Of a DNA stretch of 64,000 nt, positions 23,401 to 35,400 are shown piece by piece (within the stretch, counting starts at the first letter, position 1; every line of letters begins with the position of its first letter). The notes below the pieces were generated by a model that searched no databases, was not told the origin of the DNA, and worked only from the letters and a program-made list of their open reading frames with translations. The stretch is from Onchidella celtica (lineage: Eukaryota > Mollusca > Gastropoda > Systellommatophora > Onchidiidae): assembly GCA_963931925.1 (NCBI GenBank), contig OZ007574.1, positions 39,252,438-39,316,437 of the forward strand, given 5' to 3'. Made by a program: the position numbers and the translations under genes.

Positions 23401-26400
23401 TAAGATCTAATTGATGCCAATGGCCAGACCTGGGATGGCGCCATGATGTTCTTTGGCATCTCTTAAGGTCAAAGTACGTGTTTGTAACACATAATGAGTT
23501 TACGGAGCATAGCTCCAGAAGGCGCTGCCCGTTTTCGTTGATGTTGCCAATGCCGAAGTGCCCAATGCACTTTGGCCATGCGGAGTGATCTGCTCCCACT
23601 CGAGCGTTAAAGTCACCCAGAATTAGCAGGCCTTCGGTGAGAGGGATGTTGTGGAGAGTCCTCTGCAATGCCTCGTAGAAAATGTCTTTGGTTTCGCCAG
23701 AGGAGGTAAGTGTTGGGGCATAGACACAGATAATGTTGGTAAAACCAGACCGGGTGTTCAGTCTGAGTGTCATGATGCGTTCTGACACTCCAATTGGAGT
23801 TGCGATCGAATTGATAAGGGAGTTTTTTACGGCGAAGCCCACGCCGTGGATTCTCGGCTGTTCGCTGCTAAGGCCCTGCCAGAAGAAGGTGTAGTTTTCT
23901 TCTTTGACTGACCCGGAGTCAGGAAGTCGAGTTTCTTGAAGGGCAGCGATGTCGATGTTTAGTAGCTGAAGTTCTCGATCAATAATTTGGGATTTCCTGA
24001 TGGAGTCAATATTAGTGAGATCTTGCTGTTGCAAGCCTGGGCGCATTGTTCTGACGTTCCAGGTACCAAGTTTTAGTATTTTTCTGTTTTTGCCAGGTGC
24101 ACACTTTACGTCAGCTTTTTGACTTTTGGTCTAGCTCCAACCACCTTATGAAGCAGGCTGACGTGGCGGAACAACACCCAACTGCCTGGGGGCTGCCCAG
24201 GTTACGGCGGGCGGTAGTTGATCAATGCAGCTGAAAAGCCGCTCCCACCGACAGAGGGGACCCCTGGCGCTCATCCGTACGCCAAATGGATTGAGCTTAT
24301 CACCGGTAACTGCCACCTCCCGTGTTGTGCCCATCCGTAACGGATGGCTGGAGTGTCCTCTCCAAATCGGAAATGGGTGGGCTTATAGAGGACAGACAGA
24401 CGCTTGCCAAGCCCGAGCAAACGCCTCCTCGTTTTGCTGCCTTGCCTGGGCTATTTTTAAGAGATGGTGCTTTGCCCAGAGGCACCACCCCTCTCTCTGC
24501 CATTCTAGTTAAACCCAAGGGAGAGACCAGGTCAATACATTTGGAACTAGTCCGGCTGCAGGAGATGCTGGAAGCCAGTTTGATGCAGTTCTCCCTGACA
24601 ACCACCTTCGGGTCTCCACTCCTGATTTTCTGTCTGGGTTTACTCCCATAGCCTTTGCTATCATAGCAACACACAAGGCAGTGTGGTATTTGTATTCAGG
24701 GTTACCTTCCCCTAGTCTTCCTCTCTCCCGAGATGACCCACAAGACAGTGGGGGTGACAGTAGCAGGCTGTATTGTGTACTGTCATACAATAGCAGAAAA
24801 CTCTGGCCTGACAGAGCGCCCATGGAGCGCCCATGTTCACGTTAAAGATACCTTGGCAGTAAACAGTCAAAAAGAGCAAGCTGAACAAGGCAGTTGCCCA
24901 GGCAAAATTCTAAAAAAATTAATCCCTACCACAAAAACACACAGAAACAAGAAGAAGAAAAATAAAAACAAGAAAAGTCAGGTGTAAATGCCAAGAGCAA
25001 TGAACCTCCTAAAATAAAGAGCTAAAACACAGATCATCCTTCTGTGTTGTCATGTACAAAAACCACAGTGTTTAAATATGTAACTGTTGTACCATGATTA
25101 TAATGTGGCCAAAATAGAAAGACTTATATGTCACAAAGCTGGCACTTTTTGGGAACAAACAACAACAAAAACCCAACCACACAATTTATTTTTTTTTTAA
25201 TGGAAGAAATCTCAAGCTTTTGGATCATAAATCCTTTGTCAGGTCAAACAAGAAACAAATGGTAAAACATCTGAAAAAGAACATAAGAACTGGAGAATGT
25301 GGAAATAAAGAACAACTTTACCTGCCTGATCGCTGCTGCCATTCCATTTTTTTTTTACCGCATTTTAACTTATAATGCCAAGCCCAGCTATGACTTCATA
25401 GGTTTCCTTTTAGATGTTTTTTCATATCCTGGATCTATTTTGAGCTGTATCAAAATATTATCATTTTTAGCACAGTTTTTAGTTTTGTCAAGTGTTGTTT
25501 AAATTAATTCATGCCCTCTAACAAACAACGAAATTTGTTTACACAGTTGGAGAAACGATTTGGTTCATCCAGGGACATTGAGTGGGCTGTTGTTGGAGAA
25601 AACATCTATCTGCTTCAGGTAAGTCCAATTAATATCTCCCAGTCTGACAGGTCATTCAAGAAACAAATCCGAATATAATACTAGGGAAACTAAAATAGGA
25701 TTGAAAACTCCATGCAAGTAAAGTAGTCGTTTTTTGGAAAAATTTGTATCTTGATGAAGCTGCAACTAAATCAGCCTTGCCTTTTTGGATTGGTTACATT
25801 AATATATTATTATTTCCTAGGAAGAGAATAATAATAAACAATTTATAAGTGGTACATTTCTCTCCTTTGGTCATGAATGTGGCTTTGAAGGGTTTTGATG
25901 AAGTGGGTTTCTTCCTCTTTTTGGTAAATTTTCAGTAAAGTTTGGGCCTCTTTTTTATTTCAAATATTGTTTCAGTTGTGACAGCTTTTTTAGTCTGATG
26001 AAGATCTTCGGTGACCAAAAGCCTGTTGTTTTTTTTTCCAGTTCTATTTCTAATTCATTTGGAATTTATAATATTGTTTCTTTACTGTTTGTTCCTAACA
26101 CAGTGCTTAGCAACATACATTTTTTTTTTCTTTTGCTAGGTTTTCAGTTTCCACATTCAATGTGCACCAAGCACACTGCATAAGCTCATACATTTTCATT
26201 TTCTCATGAATCTTCCTTCTTTATTCCAGTGCCGGCCAATCACGGTGGCGGAGAATGACACAGAAGAAGAACTGATACATGAATTTGACAGTGCCCTGAC
26301 ATGTGATTACCTGTGGCTGACAACTGCAAATATCAGGTACCTGCATGTGTGGCAGTATATCACACTAATGTGAAAAAACCATTGCCTGATTCTTATAAAG

Positions 26401-29400
26401 TAACAGCTAAAATATCATTCTGACTAATAAATTCATTTGTTTTATATTTATCTGGACGAAGGAAATTTCAAATCTCTAACATGTTGAAAGCTATTTCAGT
26501 TTTCATTCATACCTGCAAAGAATCCTTTAATGGACATTTTTTTTGATTCATTTAAGTTTTCTGACTACTGACATTTAAAAATAATGGAAGAAAAAAAAGA
26601 CAGATACATTCTATTTCAGACATACAGCCAAGGTCACAGTGAAATGTATAATGTGCTGTACAAAACCTATTTCTACAGCATCATTACAGGGAGATGAAGT
26701 CTATTAGCTGATGAAATATTTATTTTTTCCCCTGTCTTCCACAGTGAGATGATGCCAGGGGCAGTCACTCCCCTCACAATGAGCATATTCAGGCCAACCA
26801 TTGAGTATGGCTTACAGGTATGTGAGAGAAAGAACAAAAAGTTTCATTTCAAGTAGCATTGTACGAAAAAGAAACATTTATGTCTATCTTGGTGTAATCT
26901 GGTAATAGCAGTACATTAGTATATTTGGATATTTCTCAGTGTCAGTGTCATTTCTTTCTAAATTTCTGTTCATTTGAAGCGGGTTGTTTTATCCTGTTCT
27001 AAGTGTATCTTGTTATTTATTCAATTTTCTATTGTGTTGTTGTTTTTTTTCCATCCAGAAGAAGCTCTATCAATCGAAAGCTTGCATTGTTTTTCCTCTT
27101 CCTTAGGATTGTAGGGTATCATTTCTGTATTATTTCTTCCTTGAGGCTTTTACGCACTTTTTTTTTTTTTTGTGCATATTTTAACTTTTCCCTGTTCCAC
27201 TTTTCATGCTCTTGTAGGTGAAATATTTAAAAAAAGAAAGAAGAACAGTAGCTCATTTTGGGTCACTTAATGGGGCATCTCTTCCTCTGAATATCTCTCA
27301 TTTCAGTGTCTCTAGATTTTCACATTTTAAAAAAAAAAGAAACGTGTATATTTTTGTCTCAGAAAATTGCAGAAATGACTACCCAATACTGACTTTTTTC
27401 TTCTTAGATTTATTATGGGTAGAATGCACATGACATCACAGAGTGTTTTTGTTTTGTTCTTCTGCCACTAAAGATGGCTGGTGGATCAGCTGATGAGTGT
27501 AACTTTGAGATATATCTAAGCGGTTAAAATGACTGCTGGTTGCATTGTAGTTGATTGTTATGACAAGGGTGGAAAGGATGGATCCAAACTGGTCAGATTC
27601 CCTACCATCCTTGTAAACAAGGGAAAGGAAGTGAAAGAATTGACCAAACGTCTCCCATTGAACATGTACACACGTGCCATTGTTACCTGCAGCACCATGC
27701 CTTCAGCTTGCCGCCAGTTGGTTTGTGGCGCCTCCCATGCCTCGCAATGCAAATCAGCCAACAAATCAAAATCAGTGCCACAATCTCCAGGGTGATGTGC
27801 GGGTCCGGACACTAAAGATGACGGATACGCACATTCTACCTATAACTGCTGCATACTTTGCCTCGATGGAATCAATGGACTTTTATTTCAAATTAATGTG
27901 ATCTTTGTAACTGCATTAGTAAGGTCTTGTCTTGTCTTGTCCACAAGCAAGGACTGAAATATATTGTCTAGACTGTATGTTACACCTTTTAGAACATAAT
28001 TCAAAATTTCTTCATTTTCAGACTATGCAGATGTTTATCAACGCAAGGCGGAAAGCCACACATTTGCCCAAAGCATTACCAGCCGCATGCAACCACTTGT
28101 TTCTTTGTATGGTTGTAAGTATATATTATATTTACCGTCAGCTTCCTGAAATAGTATCATTGAAATGATAAACTAATATCATTCCATGGTGAGCAGCCAA
28201 GGTATCTGCTGAAGGTTTTCATCAACTGAAGTGCCAAGAAACATCTACTGTGCAATCCTGATATCTCGACATCAGTGGGACCGTCGCATTTGCGTCAAGT
28301 AAAGAGATAAATGGAAATAAGAAAATAGTGGTGGGAGAGAGAAAAATGAAGCAGAGGTTTTTAGCGATCACTATTAACTCATTCCACCCGGAGCTAGATT
28401 CCCTATTCTGCCGGAGCAAAAACTCATTTGACAAAAACTGGTACATGTACTGGGTGATTGCAGAAAAAACGTTTAATGCAAACAAGGAAGAAAGAAAGGC
28501 AGACATATTTGGTATCAAAATAAACAGAGTTGGACAGAGAAACAATTTACTGTCTTTTTATATGAATTCTAGTGTCTGTGATGCTAATATGTTGAAGAAA
28601 TGGTGAGTGTTTAGTTGTAACCCAAAAAAAAATTCTGCTCACAAATTCACTTTTGCCACCTCTGGATTTGACTGTAGTGGCCCTAGGTGGTCAAGAGTAG
28701 CCTCAAAATGTAGGTAATCCAATCCCCTTTCACGTGGTACCAAATATATGGGTATTGTACAAAACCGGAAGAAGTTGTATTATTTAGGTCAATAAAGAAC
28801 TCTACTAGCGATTGTCGTAAAATATTTCCGCAAATAACCATTGAGTATAGAAAAATACCGGTCAAAACAAATCGACGAGTGGCTCGTTTCCCCGGCGATT
28901 TGAAGGGAAACAATCGACGACTGAGTCGTCGCTCCGGGCGGAATGAGTTAATGAGGAAAAAGTATCCAATAAATGCAGTTATGTCCCTTGTTTCTTCATA
29001 TGGGCGGCATGCTGTCACGATTGTGATCCTCTGACTTTATTGTTGTGTGATGGAGCAGTTGCATGGCAAATGTTTGCTGATATCAGCACGATGCTGCAGC
29101 TTTTACATCAAATGCTCAGGGTTTTAGTTTTTCTTTTTAACTGTGATGTGAATTTCGTCAGAAAAAGATGACAATACTAATACACAAGTACACATACATA
29201 CGCACAGCAAGCAACCACTAGATATAGGTCAAAGCCTAGTTAATAGTACATGTATCAAGGCGCACTAATGCCAAGTGAAGAAGAAAGTACACACACGTCA
29301 CTACTTCTCTCGCTGCCACCCCTTCTTTCACCCTTCCCCGCTGGCACTGCGAAAAGAAATAAAGACATCCGATGTGCGGGAGTGGCATAGGCATTTTTGG

Positions 29401-32400
29401 CACACACAGTAGATAGTAGATCTAATGCACATGTGCTCTGATCGGGGAGAAATGTGTCGATATAGGAGGAATGAATGGAATGACATGTCGAATTACGAGG
29501 GAAAATTTAGTATCATTAAAGAGGGAACAGGTTGGGACTTGAAAATTGTGTCTAGTTACCCATAATGTTGACAAAAACCATGTCAAGATACATGGATTGG
29601 ACTGTGTGTGGCTATGGGGGCTTTTTGTTTTTTTGCACTTCACTCCAGAAGCTTGAAATGAGAAGGGATGGAAGATAAAGACATGTATCATTATGTGTTG
29701 AAAGGTTCATTTTGTGAGGATCAGAAAACAGTACATTTGATGCCACATTACTGTTATTATTATTTTTATTGGACACGACTATTATATAATATAGCGGAAA
29801 TAGATATACTGTATTATTATTATGGTGGTGATTATTGTTATTTTTATTATTTCTATAATCATTATTGTTATTATTTTTAGTATTACTATGCCCAACTCCA
29901 ACATCTTGCACAATATACAGTGCAGAGAAAAACAGACACTCTGATTTTTATCACTATTATAATATTGTCAAATCTGCTGACGGATTAGACACATCAGACT
30001 TGAAGAATAAAGCATATTTGAAATTATAATGATGCAAGTCCTGTTGTCTATTGAAATGTCCACCAGCTACCATTCATGAGAATATGTCCTTTAAGAAAAA
30101 GAAAAGAAAACCAAAGAACTCATCCCTTGACATGACCTCATTAAAAGAACAGCAAAAGAATTCATCCCTTTACTTGTCTTGGATGAGTTAAAAGTTAAGG
30201 TCTGTCAAATGTTTTTCTGTTGTTTTTTTTTGTCACTATTTTTCCCAGTTTTCTTTTCAGTCATTTTCTAAATGAATATATTGTGACCAAATCAAAATCT
30301 GTAGAACTGTTCTTGTTGACAAGTTTGTATTTTCACTGGGTTCAGCATAATTCTTGCCAGTGCGATTCCCAGTTGTAATTTTTATGATCAGGCTTGGTTT
30401 AGCAGTCTTTGGATGCCCTGATTATCCTCAGCCTTATGCCATTCATATGTGCAATTTTTTAATTTTTTTAATTTTGTTTTTTTTTTGTAACCAAGCTTCC
30501 AATATTTTAGTTGAAATGCTGTCTTGAATTTCGCCGTTGAGCTTGACAGACTTTTCATGTCTGTATTTTTGACAGGAGCTATGCACCTTCATTATGACTA
30601 CAGTGATGACCAATAAAGACACTGTGGAAATTAATCTGATGGGCTGCTTTTTACCAGAGCTTACGATGGTTGACATTGAGAAATACTATGGACGTACAAA
30701 GCCAACATTGATTCGAAGATGTCTCAACATTTTCAACATGATTCGTGTAAGTACAGTGCAGTCCTAATATCTGGACATCAGTGGGACCATCTGAATTGCG
30801 CCGAGTAAAAAGAAAGTGGAAACAGCAGAGTAGCAGTGGAAGAGAACAAAAAAAGGGGGGGAGGGAGGAGATCAAACATCACCATTATGGGAAAAGTGTC
30901 CAATAAATAACGCAATCTATGTCAGGTATCGGCATACTGTCACCTGTGCCTGCAATATCATTGTTGTGTGGAGCAGTTGCATTGCAAACGTCTGCCAATA
31001 TCGCCGCGATGCTGTAGCTATACATCAAATGCACAGTGTTTTACTATTTCTTTTTATACTCAACCTGACTGTTTCTTCAGGAGTAGTGATGATACTGATA
31101 CCCACGCAGTACGGCAGTTAACCAAGGTCTAGATCAAGGCCTAATATCAACGGGGCACGAGTGTTTTGTGAAAAAAAAAAAAGTCTGTGGTATGCCTGCT
31201 CTGTACTTTTACTGCCATACATTAAAAATGGCACTCCACTCGTTTTATTGAAACCAAGGAATGTGTCGACTTTATGCATATCCAATCAAGAAAGCACTAA
31301 GCCTGTGGATCCATGAAAGAATTATTTTCTGACGTGGATCCGCAACACATCCTGTCCTTTCTGAAAGAGGCTAAGATCTACAACTTGATTTAATAACTTC
31401 TATACTCATTTACAAAACTTTTTCCTGATCTATACAAAACAAGTTTTTTAGAACTTTACCAATGTGTTAAAATTATATGAATGTATTTAACTTTATGTTA
31501 AATTTGACAGTTCTGAATACAAAATATAAATAAAGAAAGTGTTCCCAAATAGACGGTGAAGGGGGTAAAGTGGCTGGTATCGTGCCGACACATCGTAAAA
31601 CCCAAACTCAAACTCAGCAGTCATTCTCTTTGTTCACACCCCCTCTCCCAGTCCTTCCTGCCGGCACCGCATAGAGAAATAGAGATCTTACATGCTGGGA
31701 GCTGCTTGGGCCTTTTTGACAGCACAGTAGTAGATCAAGTGCACCTGTTGTACTCTGATCAGAGAAATGTGCTGATATAAGAGGAAAGAATGGAATAACA
31801 CGTTAAATTACGGGGAAATATTTAGTAGCATTAAAGAAGGAACAGGTTGGGACTTAAGAATGTGTCGAGTTACTCAGAATGTCGACAAAAGCCATATCAA
31901 GATAAGTGGATTGGACTGTATTTTGAGGGGACAGTTTTAGAGTACAAAGTAAACATTTGGTAGTCCAATATTTGAAATATTTGCTTCCGTACTTAGACAA
32001 AACACAGAAGAAGAAATTGGATTTGGCAACTTCAAGTTTTTGCTCTTTATCCATTAAAAGGGCTGAAAAAATTGGCACTAACTGTCATAACTCTTGTTTA
32101 TTTGTTGTTGTTGTTTTATTGAAAGAGTCTTTTTTGGAGGGGCTTTAAAATGGGTGAAAAAGAAAAATGAAAAATGGGAACGTTGGATAGCGAATGCTTT
32201 TGTTGACTGGGTTAGGGGGTACTTTATTTTTCATATCAGTTATTCTGACCTAGGCATCCTGAAAAGATTATGATACCTTAATGACAGTTTGTGGCAGGTT
32301 TATTTGGAGAATTACTCTAAACAGACTCCTGCAAAAAGTACATTGTATCCATGTCAGGAATGGCACAAAGGTGTTCGTCTCACAGAGCAGTGGGAAAAGA

Positions 32401-35400
32401 GAGCACCATGGTACAAGATCGGTGACCAGGCAACCACAGCTGAGTATCTGTACACTTGTATTGACAATCAGTTACAGGATTATGAAACCGTGAGTAAATT
32501 TGTATTCTTGTTGCTTCTGCAGAATGGCTTATATAATTATATTGGAATAAGGATTAAACCTGTTAATTTATGTAGATCTGTACAGTTATAAAAAATATAT
32601 AAATAGTTATAAATAATTATAAGATAACACAGATGATGAGGGTGTAGGCTTTTGTTTCTGTTGCATTTTTTATTTGTTGGAACTAGAACAGTGCAATAAG
32701 ATAATTGTTAAACCTTCAACAATATGTGGGACAAGCATTTTAACTGCAAACAATCAAAGGGAAGAATTGTTCCAACTGCAACCATCTCATAAAACAGTTG
32801 TTGCAACTGCAGCATTCCATTGAAACAGCTGTTATTATTGAAAAAATCTAAAAGAAAAACTAAATTGCGACAAGCCAGTTTCTAACAGTTTCAACATGAC
32901 AGTGCTTCAGAACCGTCATTAACAAGAATTAATAGGTTTGTTATTATCAGTTAATGAAATTGTACAGATGATGCCGAAAGATCAGGAGCTGTTTTTAATT
33001 TTCATTTAATAATGAAATTGTTTCCTATGAATGTCTGCACTGGAATTTCCATAGACATTGAAGTTCTCATTCTTAATTGCAAATTAGCTGATAGAAGAAG
33101 TTGCTTCTTTCCATCTGACACTATTATAGTATACAATACAGTGGAACTTCTTTAGCATGATCATGGCTTAACACGATCTCCCGTTTAACACGCCCTCTTC
33201 ACAAAGGCCCATTTCAACCCTTCTGTAAACATACTAAATTATTTTCGATAACACGCTTGGGTTTGCGTGGTCAACCAGCATAGCACGCTCGGTTCATTTG
33301 GACAGTGTTGTCAGTTCTCTGTGATAGCCACTTGCTATGAAAACATTGAAAAGCCCGCAATCTCGCCATGTGCAAGCCTAGTGTTACTGTTAACCCATCC
33401 TTCTCATCCTTTCTCATAACCCAGCGTGCCCACTATCACCTAGGCCTCGCGTGGGCCTGCCTCTCGTTCCCTGTCTCCAACTGTGATGCGCAACGCCAGG
33501 CCTACACACTACACTACAATACAATACACCACTGACCAGTTCTGACCAGTTCTTCTCTATCACCATGCATAGTTCGTTATCACCCTGTCTTACATGTATT
33601 TCACTGCGCACGACGATTCACTTACCAAGTTTAACAAAAAAACTTAAAAACTTTTCAAACTTTAAATTCTAATGGAAGGCAAGAAAAAACAAGATTGTTT
33701 CACACTTGATTTCAAACTGAAGCTCATCAGTGAAGTTGAACGAGTCTAGTCCTCGGAGGGAGCAGATGAGGACTTTGACACCCTCTGTGCCATGGAGAGG
33801 GTTGTGGACAAATGTGAAAAAATAAATCTTAAACAGAAGACAATGTTGGATTTTTTAAAAAGACATTAAAAGTTCAGTATGTATGTTCATATCAGTAGAA
33901 CTCTCTTAAGAAGTACAGTATGTTTAATACATTTACCCTTTAATAATTACAATAAATGTATGATGTGTTGTTTTTTTATCCAAAGCCTTTTTCCAAAAAT
34001 CTGCATGAGATTGTAAAAGAAAAATGGTTGACCCCTGATAACACACTCACCCTGATAACACAATCTTTCAAATTTGGTCCCAAGGGTGGGTGTGTTATCA
34101 GGGTTCCACTGTATAAGATTTCCAAGGATGGACTTGTGTGACAACGTACTGTCTTTTTTCACTGACCATACTATTTCCTATAATGTGTACTTCTTTTTAT
34201 CCCCCCCGTCCATTTGTCATTCCCGGAAGAGTTGGATCTCAACCATGGTGACCAGTTCTCAGTCAGGCAATGCGTCGTTCATTCTGATGTCTATCTTGGC
34301 AGGAAATCAACCTCACAGTGAGTCCTCTTTGCACTCAGGACTATGAGAACTCAGCAAAACACTTTAGCCTTTACCTTTAAGTTACCCATTGTACTGTGTG
34401 TAAAATTTGTATTGCCCATTGTCACAGAAGCTTCCATTACTAAGAGTGCGCAAGCTTGAACAATTTGTTTGTAAGCTGAACTCAGTCAGTCAGTGTATGT
34501 ACTTTTTTTTTTTAATTTATCGTCAGATGTTATTTTCTTATTAACCAAAATGTTGTGTACATTTTTTCCCAGTTTGTGAGCTTTGTGTCATGGCTTTTCT
34601 ATGTTGCATTCATGAGTTTGCTCATATGATAGTTGCAGATTTTCTGTTCTGATGTACAAAAGTTATAATATATGATCTGGAGTTATTTGTATCATAACAG
34701 CCAGTGAATTCTCTGAGTGTTCCATGTGGCATCTCTCCCACCATGGAATCTTTACATCGGTTTTACCCAGCAACTTTCGGAACTTTCCATGGTTGTTGCC
34801 ATTTTTTTCTGAAGTGTTTACTGAATCTTTCCTTTGAACTTTTGGAGGAGTTGAAAATCAGAACATGACTAAGTATTGATTTGACCTATTTGTATTTATT
34901 TATTTGTGGCCCTTCAGAAAGTCAGTGGTGAATATTGCCATCCGCTTCAAATTGTTGAGAATTGAGGGTGCCATAGCATTAAGAAATACAAATGAAAATC
35001 ATATCTGCTTAACTGTTTTGCGACGTATCCCCTATTTATAGGCACCGGTGAAAAAAGCATTTGGACATAATGCTGATTTATATTGTATTCTACATTCAAT
35101 TCTCTTTTATTTGATTTATAACATTTTACTTTACTATCAATACTTTTTTTTTCTGTAAGCGTTTTTCTGAACCATGCTGTTTTTTCCCAAAGTGGGAAAA
35201 AAATTAATTACGTCCAGACTTGACGGAAGCCCCTAACACTGACATCCTGAAAGAGTTAACTTACCACAAGTAACGATAGCAAAAGCTTCATTTTTTCTCA
35301 AAAGTACCCAGCCAGCATCCCCATGTCAATCCAAAGTTGATTTGTATGAGATTTCCATAGGGTTGGTGGGTGCGGATTTCCTACATCAGACCAGTGGTTT

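Noticed and set aside
20975-23414. Several + strand open frames of 60-124 codons between 20.9 and 23.4 kb
   Set aside because: They are antisense shadows of the intact LINE ORF on the minus strand.
28022-28112. Alternative open frame in exon r (reading YADVYQRKAESHTFAQ)
   Set aside because: It would need a one-base carry-over from exon q and a different phase into exon s; neither fits.
29612-29911. Asn/His-rich minus-strand frame
   Set aside because: Translation of a TTATTATT microsatellite.
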